Below, piece after piece: positions 7,551 through 15,585 of a stretch of DNA of 27,888 nucleotides. The DNA comes from DATAMF01 sp964472565 (lineage in GTDB: Bacteria; Chloroflexota; Anaerolineae; Aggregatilineales; Aggregatilineaceae). Every line of letters starts with the position of its first letter. Positions within the stretch are counted from its first letter, which is position 1. Location: NCBI GenBank assembly GCA_964472565.1, contig CAYYNB010000074.1, forward strand, positions 1 to 27,888. Direction: 5' to 3'. The notes below the pieces were generated by a model. It did not search any database and was not told the origin of the DNA. It saw only the letters and a list, made by a program, of their open reading frames with translations. A program made the position numbers and the translations under genes.

Positions 7551-9533
7551 ATGAAAATCAGGCTTGTGTTGATCATGTTATTCTTCACACTGCTGCTCCC
7601 TACCACGACTTTTTCACAGTCAGGCCGCTCACCGATCTCGCCTGCTAACGCCAGTCAAGTTGTCGAACTGCGTCGTATCGGGCGCGGCACAATCAGCAAA
7701 GTAGAATGGTCCCCTGACGGTTCAACACTGGCTGTCGCCGGATCAGTCGGGGTGTGGCTCTACCCTGCCGACGATCTGGGCCAACCGCCGCGTTTGCTGG
7801 AAGGCCATACCGAGCGCATTCTTGATCTGGCCTTTAGCCCAGATGGTATCCTGCTGGCAACCGGGAGCGCCGATGGCACTGCGCGAATATGGGATGTCGC
7901 TCAGGGAACCACGCAGCAAATCTTGAATCCCCAATCTGAAGAAATGGAATGGGTGCATACTGTAGCATTCAGCCCCGACGGCAAAACGCTGGCAACCGGG
8001 AGCAGCTATCGAACCGTCAATTTCTGGGATACCGCCACCGGGACCGCGCAGCCTTCACTGGACGATTTTTGTGGACTATATCCCTATTCTCTGGCCTACA
8101 GTCCCGATGGAACGCAGTTAGCCTGCGCGGGAAATGCTGACCGCTCCGATTTCCGCTCCGGCGAAGTCGCCATCTGGAATTTTGCGACAGGCACCGCCGC
8201 AACTATCCCGGCTTCATCCGTCTACGACGTCCAATTTAGTCCCGATGAGAAATATATTGCTTTTTCCATCGAAGTTTACGATCCTGAAATGCCGCAGGTC
8301 CAGTTATTAAATGTTGCAACGGGAGATATTAAAACCGTCTGCGTCTCAGCTCTGAGCGATTATCAGAGCCGGAATGTGAGCATTACTGCCGATGGGTCAC
8401 TCCTTGCAGCGGCATGCTCATCCGGGCTGACGATCTGGGATATGAAAGCGGCAGCAGTTCGTACGGTTGTGACCAATCAGCCTGTGACGGGTGTGGCATT
8501 TAGTCCGGCAGGTGATCGCCTCGCCTATGTGGTTAACAACACACTCATCGTTAAGAATCTGACCGCCAACAGCGAAGAACAGGTATTTCACAACGCGCCT
8601 GTAACCAGCTTAGCCTTTACACCCGATAGCACAATGCTGCTTGTAGGCCGTGCGAATGGGCTGGTGGAACTACGCGATAGGACGACAGGCGAATCGCAAG
8701 TATCCTTGCGCGAAGCAGATGGCAATCCGATTTACGCTATCGCCATTAGTCCCGATGGTTCGATGGTCGCCGCCGGACACATGATGGCCAAACGTGCTGT
8801 CATCGAAGTCTGGAATGTCGAAAACAGACAACGTATTGCCTCCCAGGAAATAATGCTGCTCAAAGACACGCCTCCGGCCTTTGCTTTTTCTGCCTACAGC
8901 CCTTCTCTAATGCTGAGTTGCACAGATTTTGTCGAGGAAAAAAAGACCGTTATCAGTATCTGGAATGTCGAAAAAGAAAGCACAAGCCAACTGCTTCTCG
9001 ATCCGCTGGACGATTGTCAGGGCCAGCTTCTTCTGCTGCGCCCTGATGATGTGCAGCTTGTAAGCGCTAGTGGAACTACGGTTCGGGTTTGGGACATGAT
9101 CGCCGCCCTGATCAGTGCTCAAATGCCGGTTAATCAGCAGGAAGCCATCACCGTCTTGGCCCGGAATCCTGCGGCTTCTCAGCTTGCCATCGGAGCGTAT
9201 GTGCCCATGCTGGGCGGCGGCGCATCTTCCCTCTATCTCTGGGACATGCAGCCGGATTCACAGCCTATCATGCTGCTTGATGCGACACAGGACTCTCAGA
9301 TGGTCTACAGCCTGGCTTTTGCGCCGGATGGCAAACTGCTGGCAATTGGCAGCGGCGCAAAGTTCCTCGAAACGGGATCGGATATACAGCTTTGGAATGC
9401 AGAAACCCAAACAACAGCCGCTACTCTATCCGGTCATCACGGCTCGGTAGCCGCCTTAGCTTTCAGCCCTGACGGCACGCTTCTCGCTTCTGGCAGCGCC
9501 GATGGCACTATCCGCTTATGGGGTATTCCATGA
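7551..9533 (+). CDS. Secreted WD40 beta-propeller protein
   Basis: A 660-residue protein with a Sec signal peptide (MKIRLVLIM..., cleavage probably near residue 23-25) followed by WD40-type repeats over the whole length. Clear blades carry SPDG and a closing WD or LW, for example LAFSPDGILLATGSADGTARIW near the start and LAFSPDGTLLASGSADGTIRLW at the very end; the number of blades (about a dozen or more) suggests two propellers. No enzyme domain is visible. AGGAGG before the ATG is strong, and its stop overlaps the ATPase start (ATGA). By eye its base use is less GC-biased than the flanking genes. Its position splits an ABC importer operon, so it may bind the same extracellular substrate or scaffold the binding protein; that is inference. 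Confidence 0.88.
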   Translation: MKIRLVLIMLFFTLLLPTTTFSQSGRSPISPANASQVVELRRIGRGTISKVEWSPDGSTLAVAGSVGVWLYPADDLGQPPRLLEGHTERILDLAFSPDGILLATGSADGTARIWDVAQGTTQQILNPQSEEMEWVHTVAFSPDGKTLATGSSYRTVNFWDTATGTAQPSLDDFCGLYPYSLAYSPDGTQLACAGNADRSDFRSGEVAIWNFATGTAATIPASSVYDVQFSPDEKYIAFSIEVYDPEMPQVQLLNVATGDIKTVCVSALSDYQSRNVSITADGSLLAAACSSGLTIWDMKAAAVRTVVTNQPVTGVAFSPAGDRLAYVVNNTLIVKNLTANSEEQVFHNAPVTSLAFTPDSTMLLVGRANGLVELRDRTTGESQVSLREADGNPIYAIAISPDGSMVAAGHMMAKRAVIEVWNVENRQRIASQEIMLLKDTPPAFAFSAYSPSLMLSCTDFVEEKKTVISIWNVEKESTSQLLLDPLDDCQGQLLLLRPDDVQLVSASGTTVRVWDMIAALISAQMPVNQQEAITVLARNPAASQLAIGAYVPMLGGGASSLYLWDMQPDSQPIMLLDATQDSQMVYSLAFAPDGKLLAIGSGAKFLETGSDIQLWNAETQTTAATLSGHHGSVAALAFSPDGTLLASGSADGTIRLWGIP

Positions 9534-10336
9534 CACTTACCAGCACCACCATGATCGCCCTGGACGATCTCACTTTCCGCTACGGCCCGCGCAGTATGCC
9601 CGTCTTTGACCATTTCAACTGGCAGGTGCAGCGCGGCGAAACGTGGTCCATCATCGGCGCGTCAGGCGGCGGCAAAACGACGCTGCTCATGCTCCTCGCC
9701 GGGTTGCGCCATCCCACCGGCGGCACACTCCACGTGGGCGACACGCTGATTCGCCGTCCCCGCCCCGAAACCGGGCTGATCTTGCAGGATTTCGGGCTGC
9801 TGCCCTGGGCGACGGTTTGGGATAATGTCGCCCTGGGGCTGCGCGTGCGTCGATTTTACGGCGCGGACGGCAAACACGCCCCCCGTTCCGAGCCGATCCC
9901 CTCGCGCGGGCAGGCGCGGCAGATGGTCGAACAGTGGCTTCGCCGCTTAAATATCCACGACCAGCGCCACAAGTTTCCCGGTGCGATCTCTGGCGGGCAG
10001 CGTCAGCGCACCGCGATTGCCCGCACCTTGGCGCTCAACCCCGATCTGCTGCTGATGGATGAGCCATTCAGCAGCCTGGATGCGCCTACCCGTGAAGACC
10101 TGCAAAACCTGATTTTACAGTTGCAGGCCGAAATGAGTCTCACCAGTGTGATCGTGACGCACGCCATCGAAGAAGCGGCCATTCTAGGCAAAAAAATACT
10201 CGTCTTGCAGCCGCCGCCCAACACCCAACCGGTTATCGTGGATAATCCCGCTTCGGGTTCGCCCAGTTATCGCAGCACACGGATATTTTTGGAAAAATGC
10301 AACGAACTACGCCTGTCTCTCGGCCTGAACGTCTAA
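9530..10336 (+). CDS. ABC importer ATPase, SsuB/TauB/ThiZ type
   Basis: Cytosolic nucleotide-binding subunit of 268 residues that powers uptake with the permease encoded next. Visible motifs are Walker A GASGGGKTT, a Q-loop segment LILQDFGLLPW, the signature ISGGQRQR, Walker B LLLMDEPFSSLD and the H-loop VIVTHAIEEA. The order and the DFGLLPWATVWDNVALGL segment match the nitrate/sulfonate/taurine branch, consistent with the NMT1-like binding protein upstream. The ATG at 9530 overlaps the WD40 stop; an earlier in-frame ATG at 9518 lies within that gene. The C-terminus overlaps the permease by 40 bases. Confidence 0.93.
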   Translation: MTLTSTTMIALDDLTFRYGPRSMPVFDHFNWQVQRGETWSIIGASGGGKTTLLMLLAGLRHPTGGTLHVGDTLIRRPRPETGLILQDFGLLPWATVWDNVALGLRVRRFYGADGKHAPRSEPIPSRGQARQMVEQWLRRLNIHDQRHKFPGAISGGQRQRTAIARTLALNPDLLLMDEPFSSLDAPTREDLQNLILQLQAEMSLTSVIVTHAIEEAAILGKKILVLQPPPNTQPVIVDNPASGSPSYRSTRIFLEKCNELRLSLGLNV

Positions 10337-11175
10337 CCGCCGAAGTCACACTCGATCCGGCGGCGCACCATGTCCGCCAGATTGCCCGCGATCTGCTCAA
10401 GCGCTTGCTGAACTTCGCGCTGGCGATCGGCATCTTTCTGCTGTGTTGGATCGCGCTGGCTTACTATCTGGATCGCTACTATCTGGATCGCGACAAAATG
10501 CCGTTTAACATCATGCCCTACCCCTGGCAGGTGTGGCCCGTGTTTGTCGAAGAGATGCACGGCCCGCTCTATGATCATCTGGTTGCCAGCACGGAGCGCG
10601 TACTCAAGGCGATTGTCGTCGCAGTATTGGTAGCAACTCCCGTCGGCCTCGGCCTGGGACAGATTCGCGTCCTCAACCGCATTTTCGGCCCGCTGATCGC
10701 CCTGGTGCATCCGATCCCCAAGATCGTCTTTCTGCCCGTGATCCTGGCCGTGTTGGGCGTCGAAGAAAAGTCAAAAATCTTTCTGATCTCGCTTATCCTG
10801 TTTTTTCAGATTCTGGTGGTCGTACGGGATGAAGCCGCCAGCATCCGCCCGGAATTGATCCAATCCGTGCGCTCATTGGGAGCAGGACGGCGCGCCCTGT
10901 TTCGTTATGTGTATTTACCCGCCTCGCTGCCCGCTGTGCTTACCGCCCTGCGCATTTCCATCGGCACCGCCATCGCCGTACTTTTCATTGCCGAACAGTA
11001 CGCGACCAAAGAGGGCCTCGGCTACTATATTGTCACCAAAACATGGCAGCGCCTGCGCTTCGAGGAAATGTACGCCGGGATTCTGGCGATGTCCCTGCTC
11101 GGTTTGGCGCTCTATAGCATCGTGGATATTCTGGAGCGTATTGTGGGCCGCTGGCGTCACGCGGGCGAAGCATAA
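10297..11175 (+). CDS. ABC importer permease, SsuC/ThiX type
   Basis: A 292-residue inner-membrane permease of the BPD_transp_1 family with about six membrane segments. The cytoplasmic EAA-like loop is seen as IRPELIQSVRSLGAGRRALF with the following VYLPASLPAVLTALRIS, which docks onto the ATPase. The gene starts inside the ATPase gene (overlap 40 bases); a GGAAAA-like sequence precedes the ATG. Residues YYLDR occur twice in a row near position 56-65 because of an exact 15-base tandem duplication (10462-10491) just outside the first membrane segment. Together with 6463 and 9530 it makes a complete importer. Confidence 0.92.
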   Translation: MQRTTPVSRPERLTAEVTLDPAAHHVRQIARDLLKRLLNFALAIGIFLLCWIALAYYLDRYYLDRDKMPFNIMPYPWQVWPVFVEEMHGPLYDHLVASTERVLKAIVVAVLVATPVGLGLGQIRVLNRIFGPLIALVHPIPKIVFLPVILAVLGVEEKSKIFLISLILFFQILVVVRDEAASIRPELIQSVRSLGAGRRALFRYVYLPASLPAVLTALRISIGTAIAVLFIAEQYATKEGLGYYIVTKTWQRLRFEEMYAGILAMSLLGLALYSIVDILERIVGRWRHAGEA

Positions 11176-11194
11176 TCCCTGAAAGGAAATTTCA

Positions 11195-11677
11195 ATGGAC
11201 GATAAAGTTCTCCGTGATCAACTGCTCACGCTGCTGCGCGGCGGTAACGCGCATATGTCGTTTGATGATGCTGTAGCGAACTTTCCGCTGGAGCAGATCA
11301 ACACCCGCCCGCCGAATGTCTCCTATTCGTTCTGGCACCTGCTGGAACACATCCGCATCGCGCAGCGCGACATCCTGGATTTTACGCGTAACCTGAATTA
11401 CGTCCCGCTCAAATGGCCCGACGACTACTGGCCGCATCCCGGCGAAGAAGCCGATCCCGTGCGCTGGAACCAGACCATCAACGACTTCCGCGCCGACCTG
11501 AAAGCCGTCGAAGCTATCGTGCTCGACCCCAACACCAATTTTTTCGCCGACCTGCCCCACGCCTCCGGGTATACGGTTCTGCGTGAGGTGCTGCTCGTCG
11601 CGGATCACAACGCCTACCATATCGGAGAATTTGCCGTGCTGCGGCAGGTTGCGGGCACCTGGCCCATTGAAAGTTAA
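11195..11677 (+). CDS. DinB-fold protein
   Basis: A 160-residue cytosolic protein of the DinB/YfiT four-helix-bundle superfamily, whose members include bacillithiol- or mycothiol-linked transferases and many of unknown role. The three-histidine metal site is visible as H48 in FWHLLEHI, H138 in VADHN and H142 in AYHIGEFAVLRQ. GAAAGGAA before the ATG supports the start. It ends 4 bases before ubiE, so the two are co-transcribed. Enzymatic activity cannot be assigned. Confidence 0.85.
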   Translation: MDDKVLRDQLLTLLRGGNAHMSFDDAVANFPLEQINTRPPNVSYSFWHLLEHIRIAQRDILDFTRNLNYVPLKWPDDYWPHPGEEADPVRWNQTINDFRADLKAVEAIVLDPNTNFFADLPHASGYTVLREVLLVADHNAYHIGEFAVLRQVAGTWPIES

Positions 11678-11681
11678 CCAT

Positions 11682-12374
11682 ATGGATCATGGCGTGACCA
11701 TTCAAAACATGTTCGGGCGCATTGCGGGCCGCTACGACCTCATGAACCGCCTGATGACCTTCGGGCAGGATCGGCGCTGGCGGCGTTTTGTCGTGCAGCA
11801 GGCGCAGCTTCGCCCCGGTGACTGGCTGCTGGACATCGCTACCGGAACGGGCGACATCGCATTCGAGGCGCGGCAGCAGGTAGCCAAGCTGTGCATCATC
11901 GCCGCCGATTTCACGCTGCCCATGATGCATGTCGGCCAGCAGCGCCAGGGCGCGGACGCGCTCGCGTGGCAGGCCGCCGATACATTGGCGCTTCCCTATG
12001 CCGATCAAACTTTCGATGCCGTGACCAGCGGGTATCTGTTCCGCAACGTGAACGACATTTCCGGCGCGCTGCGCGAACAGCTTCGCGTCCTCAAACCCGG
12101 TGGGCGGCTCGTTACCCTGGACACGACCCCGCCGCCGCACAACCTGCTGCGTCCGTTCATCCAGTTCCACCTGAAATTCGTGATCCCGACGCTGGGGCGT
12201 TTGATCAGCGGAGACGCTGCTGCCTACCAGTATCTCCCCGAAAGTACACTTGGCTTCAAAACGGCGGAAGAACTCGCCGCGTTGATGCGTGCGGCGGGTT
12301 TAGTCGATGTACAATATAAACACTTTATGTTCAGTACAATGGCCGTTCATTGGGGACTAAAGGAGAAGCACTAG
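11682..12374 (+). CDS. ubiE: UbiE/MenG-type quinone C-methyltransferase
   Basis: A 230-residue SAM-dependent methyltransferase that probably methylates demethylmenaquinone in the last step of menaquinone synthesis. Seen: the N-terminal VTIQNMFGRIAGRYDLMNRLMTFGQDRRWRR region typical of UbiE, the SAM site LLDIATGTGDIAFEA, the ADALALPYADQTFDAV-type segment with the next YLFRNVNDISGALREQLRVLKPGGRLV. I chose ATG 11682 because it gives this N-terminus; an in-frame ATG at 11583 is inside the DinB-like gene. The mop-like gene begins two bases after the stop. E. coli UbiE is about 251 residues, so this is slightly short but complete. Confidence 0.93.
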   Translation: MDHGVTIQNMFGRIAGRYDLMNRLMTFGQDRRWRRFVVQQAQLRPGDWLLDIATGTGDIAFEARQQVAKLCIIAADFTLPMMHVGQQRQGADALAWQAADTLALPYADQTFDAVTSGYLFRNVNDISGALREQLRVLKPGGRLVTLDTTPPPHNLLRPFIQFHLKFVIPTLGRLISGDAAAYQYLPESTLGFKTAEELAALMRAAGLVDVQYKHFMFSTMAVHWGLKEKH

Positions 12375-12375
12375 C

Positions 12376-12588
12376 ATGAAAATCAGCGCTCGGAATGTAA
12401 TCAAGGGAACCGTCGTCAAAGTCACGCATGGGACTGTCAACACCGAAGTCCTGCTTGAACTTCCCGGCGGCGCGCAAATCGTCTCCATCATTACCAAAGA
12501 ATCTGCCATGAGTCTGGGGCTGGCCGTAGGCAAACAAGCCTATGCCGTTATCAAAGCATCCAATGTCATGATCGGCGTGGATGATTGA
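12376..12588 (+). CDS. Molbindin-like Mop/TOBE protein
   Basis: A 70-residue single-domain protein with the Mop fold that binds molybdate or tungstate as an oligomer: MKISARNVIKGTVVKV near the start, LLELPGG in the middle and VGKQAYAVIKASNVMIGV at the end. AAAGGAG ahead of the ATG gives a good ribosome site. It is embedded between ubiE and ubiX, an unusual place for a molybdate buffer. It could serve the ABC importer or a molybdoenzyme elsewhere; the sequence does not decide. Confidence 0.9.
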   Translation: MKISARNVIKGTVVKVTHGTVNTEVLLELPGGAQIVSIITKESAMSLGLAVGKQAYAVIKASNVMIGVDD

Positions 12589-12596
12589 CGCGCTCT

Positions 12597-13178
12597 ATGC
12601 CCAAACGTCTCATTATCGGCATCTCAGGTGCCAGCGGCGTAATCTATGGCATCCGCTTACTTGAAGTCCTTCGCCAGGACGCATCCATCGAAACTCATCT
12701 GGTGCTGACGGACGCCGCTAAAGTAACCATCGCCCAGGAAACCGAGTGGAAAGTGAGCGACGTGGAAGCGCTCGCCGATGTCGCTCACAAGCCGCAAAAC
12801 ATCGGCGCAAGCATCGCCAGCGGATCGTTTTCGACGCTCGGTATGGTCATCGCGCCGTGCAGTATCAAGAGTCTGTCGGCGGTTGCCAACAGCAACGCCA
12901 GCGATCTGCTGGCCCGCGCCGCCGATGTCCAATTGAAGGAAGGACGTCCGCTGCTGCTGGTTGTGCGCGAAACACCGCTGCACCTCGGCCACCTGCGCCT
13001 GATGGTCCAGGCGGCGGAAACCGGCGCGATCATCATGCCGCCTGTGCCCGCCTTCTATAGTAAACCCCAGACCATTGATGCGCTGATTAATGGAACAATC
13101 GGGCGTATTTTGCTCCGCCTGGGAATCGAAAACGATCTGTATTTTGAATGGCTTGGTCTGCGAGGCAAAAATGGCTGA
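12597..13178 (+). CDS. ubiX: UbiX flavin prenyltransferase
   Basis: Makes the prenylated FMN cofactor used by UbiD-type decarboxylases, so it is the functional partner of the gene at 3040. The 193-residue product has the usual length. Seen: the FMN-binding start IIGISGASGVIYGIRLLE, the segment GSFSTLGMVIAPCSIKSLSA, and the dimethylallyl-phosphate region LVVRETPLHLGHLRLM. The conserved MVIAPCS with its cysteine and the REtPL element are intact. I chose ATG 12597; a TTG at 12585 that overlaps the mop stop is the alternative. It overlaps the next gene by 8 bases. Confidence 0.95.
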   Translation: MPKRLIIGISGASGVIYGIRLLEVLRQDASIETHLVLTDAAKVTIAQETEWKVSDVEALADVAHKPQNIGASIASGSFSTLGMVIAPCSIKSLSAVANSNASDLLARAADVQLKEGRPLLLVVRETPLHLGHLRLMVQAAETGAIIMPPVPAFYSKPQTIDALINGTIGRILLRLGIENDLYFEWLGLRGKNG

Positions 13179-13656
13179 AATCCCCCTGCTCCCCGACGAT
13201 ATGCGCCCGGTATTGCGTGATTTTCTAACCACCCATTCCACCCTCGCCCTGGCGACGGTAGGTGAATCCGATGGGCGGCCCCAAGTCGCCGCCCTCTTTT
13301 TTGCCAGCGACGATCAGTTCAACCTTTATTGGATTTCCGATGCTGACAGCCGCCACAGCAAAAACATCACCAGTTGGCACAATGTCGCCGCTACCATCTA
13401 CGAGCAAACCTGGAACTGGGCCGGAATCAAGGGGCTGCAAATCGAAGGGGAAGCCGAAGCGGTTCACGATGCCGACGAACACCAGCATGCTCTGGAAGTT
13501 TACAAAGCCAAATTTCCCTTTGTCACAGATCGTTTTGCCGAACTGATCGAGTCCAGTGTGGTCTATGTCCTGCGCCCGCGTTGGATGCGCTGGCTCGATA
13601 ACGAACGGCGTTTCGGCTACAAACAGGAATTTTCACTGGATGTGAAGGCGATTTAA
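13171..13656 (+). CDS. Pyridoxamine 5'-phosphate oxidase-like FMN-binding protein
   Basis: A 161-residue protein with the FMN-binding split-barrel fold. The opening FLTTHSTLALATVGESDGRPQVAALFFASDD and the following LYWISDADSRHSKNI are typical of the PPOX-like group that binds FMN or, in some members, F420 or heme. ATG 13171 was chosen because it follows AGGC and overlaps the ubiX stop; the in-frame ATG at 13090 lies inside ubiX. It is the last gene of the operon. A link to flavin handling by UbiX is attractive but unproven. Confidence 0.85.
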   Translation: MAEIPLLPDDMRPVLRDFLTTHSTLALATVGESDGRPQVAALFFASDDQFNLYWISDADSRHSKNITSWHNVAATIYEQTWNWAGIKGLQIEGEAEAVHDADEHQHALEVYKAKFPFVTDRFAELIESSVVYVLRPRWMRWLDNERRFGYKQEFSLDVKAI

Positions 13657-13735
13657 CACCGTTTTTACAATTTTCACGTCCGAACGTCGCTATACTCTGA
13701 GCTGGCATTATTGTTTTGGTGGGAAAGGTATAGCG

Positions 13736-14983
13736 GTGGAAACCAGCGTTGTTGAATTGTTCCTGGCTCTTGGCATCATTCTGGTAGTCGCGCAAATCGG
13801 TGGGGCAGCCGCCCGCGCTATTGGGCAGCCACGTGTCTTTGGCAAGCTGCTCGCGGGTATTATTTTAGGGCCGAGTCTGCTTGACTTTCTCCACTGGTCT
13901 ACGTTCAGCGATCCGGAACAACTCGACACCGTGATCATGTATCTGGCCGAACTCGGCGTGCTGTTTTTGATGTTTACCGTCGGCCTCGAAGTGCATTTAC
14001 AGGAACTGCTCGCGGTCAAAAAAGTAGCAATCACGGGCGGCATTCTCGGCGCGGCGCTGCCAGTTGCTATCGCCATTCCGATCACGGTGGCCTTTGACCA
14101 TTCCTTCGAAATGTCGATTTTTGTCGGCGTCGTATTGGCGGCCACATCGGTCAGCATCTCGGCGCAGACACTGCTTGAACTCGGCCTGCTGCGCACGCCG
14201 GAAGGCTTCGGCCTGCTGGCAACCGCTGTGGTGGATGACATCATCGCCATCCTGATGCTCTCCATTGTGATCGCTACGCTTGGCCCTGACTCGAATGCCT
14301 CCGCCGCTGACCTGATCTGGATTTTCGTCCGCATGATCTTATATCTCGCGGGCGCGCTGGCGGTAGCGTGGTTCGCACTGCCGCGCCTGTTCAATTGGAT
14401 CTACCGCCAGCCGACCCTCGCGCCGCGTATCACGGCATTCGCCCTGATCACGGCGCTGCTGTTCGGTTGGTCGGCGGATGTGCTCGGCGGGGTCGCGGCG
14501 ATCACCGGTGCTTTTATCGCGGGCATGGGCCTCAGCCAGGCGAGTGAGCGTATCCGCCACGACCTGGAAGCGGCGATCCAGGGCATTTCTTATTCTTTCC
14601 TGATGCCGATCTTTTTTGTCCATGTCGGGCTGCTCACCAATCTGCGCGAAATTGCGCTTGAGGCTCTACCCTATGCGGGACTCTTGCTCCTGGTGGCCGT
14701 TCTGGCGAAAATTACAGGCAGTGCCATCGGTGCGCGAGTGGGCGGCTTCAATACGGCGGCCTCGCTGCGCCTGGGAGTCTGCATGATCTCGCGCGGGGAA
14801 GTCGGCCTGATCATTGCGTCGTTGGGCCTCTCGCGCGGGCTGCTGAGCGAAGACCTGTTCCAGCCGGTCTTTCTGGTCATTCTGCTCACCACTGTCATCA
14901 CGCCGCCGGCAGTCCGCTGGATGTTCCGGCCTCAGCCCGAACCAACAGCCAGCGCCATGACGGCCCAGCAATCTGAGTCCTGA
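13736..14983 (+). CDS. CPA2-family cation/proton antiporter
   Basis: A 415-residue membrane protein with about 12 membrane segments of the monovalent cation:proton antiporter-2 family (KefB/NapA-like, Na+ or K+ in exchange for H+). The ion-binding double aspartate is present as VVDDI (D167, D168), and the N-terminal FGKLLAGIILGPSLL and the conserved AAITGAFIAGMGLS are typical. There is no C-terminal RCK/TrkA domain. The start is GTG at 13736 after GGGAAAGG; this gives the complete first membrane segment. TATACT at 13691-13696 may be its -10 box. A PII-like gene follows, which could be a regulator. Confidence 0.9.
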   Translation: METSVVELFLALGIILVVAQIGGAAARAIGQPRVFGKLLAGIILGPSLLDFLHWSTFSDPEQLDTVIMYLAELGVLFLMFTVGLEVHLQELLAVKKVAITGGILGAALPVAIAIPITVAFDHSFEMSIFVGVVLAATSVSISAQTLLELGLLRTPEGFGLLATAVVDDIIAILMLSIVIATLGPDSNASAADLIWIFVRMILYLAGALAVAWFALPRLFNWIYRQPTLAPRITAFALITALLFGWSADVLGGVAAITGAFIAGMGLSQASERIRHDLEAAIQGISYSFLMPIFFVHVGLLTNLREIALEALPYAGLLLLVAVLAKITGSAIGARVGGFNTAASLRLGVCMISRGEVGLIIASLGLSRGLLSEDLFQPVFLVILLTTVITPPAVRWMFRPQPEPTASAMTAQQSES

Positions 14984-15020
14984 GGCTGCGCCACTATTCT
15001 CTTGACCCCATCCCCCCTTA

Positions 15021-15041
15021 CCCCTTCCCTGAGGGAAGGGG
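15021..15041. repeat. Palindromic hairpin CCCCTTCCC/GGGAAGGGG
   Basis: A perfect 9-base inverted repeat with a TGA loop follows a C-rich run, between the antiporter and the PII-like gene. Elements of this CCCCTTCCCTGAGGGAAGGGG type are typical dispersed palindromes in intergenic DNA. It may attenuate transcription, as no T-tract follows. Confidence 0.6.
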
Positions 15042-15116
15042 AGTCAAACCGGATGAATGGGATGATTATTTTCTTGGATCGGCCTGACATGCTGCGCGAA
15101 CACGAGGAGCAAAAAA

Positions 15117-15479
15117 ATGGCAAAAATGGTCATCATGATCACCGCCCAAATCGAAAAGGGAGTCGCCGTAGCCGAAGCCTGGGAGAAGGCAGGTGCGTCG
15201 GGCGTCACCCTGATCGACAGCTACGGGCTGCACCATCTACGCGAAAAGAGCAAGGCCCTCGAACTGCCGCTTTTCGTCTCGATGGCAAGCGTCCTGCGCC
15301 AGATCGAACAGACCAATATCACCATCTTCTCGGTGGTCGAAAATGATGCGACAGTCGAGAAGCTGATCAATGCGGCGAACGGCATCTTAGGGGCGCTGGC
15401 GAGTCCGCATACGGGGGTGGCCTTTGTGCTCGACGTGGATCGCATCATCGGCATTCCCAATACCCCTCCTCGGCCCTGA
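15117..15479 (+). CDS. PII-like small signalling protein
   Basis: A 120-residue cytosolic protein. The layout fits the PII superfamily fold: a first strand KMVIMITAQIEKG, a helix, a second strand GVTLIDSYGLH in place of the canonical GxTV..VxGxG, a short T-loop region, then TIFSVVENDATVEKLI and the closing segment GVAFVLDVDRIIGI, which resembles GKIFV.PVERVIRI of PII. The canonical uridylylation Tyr and long T-loop are not evident. GAGGAG nine or so bases before the ATG supports the start. PII-like proteins often lie beside transporters they regulate, so control of the upstream antiporter is a reasonable inference. Its identity rests on pattern only. Confidence 0.65.
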   Translation: MAKMVIMITAQIEKGVAVAEAWEKAGASGVTLIDSYGLHHLREKSKALELPLFVSMASVLRQIEQTNITIFSVVENDATVEKLINAANGILGALASPHTGVAFVLDVDRIIGIPNTPPRP

Positions 15480-15585
15480 TGTATAGGAGGCGCTAACAGA
15501 CGCGTCTGAAACAAAAAGGGCGGATCGGGATAACAACCTTTTTCTAACGCGCTGTAGGTAAGAAACCGGTTAAAACAGGCTACTT

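Noticed and set aside
11514..12170. 218-codon minus-strand frame across the DinB/ubiE genes
   Set aside because: Shadow of two conserved genes with no recognisable domain.
13664..13696. Full -35/-10 promoter for the antiporter (TTTACA and TATACT)
   Set aside because: The spacing is 21 bases, too long for a standard promoter. Only the TATACT is mentioned with the gene.
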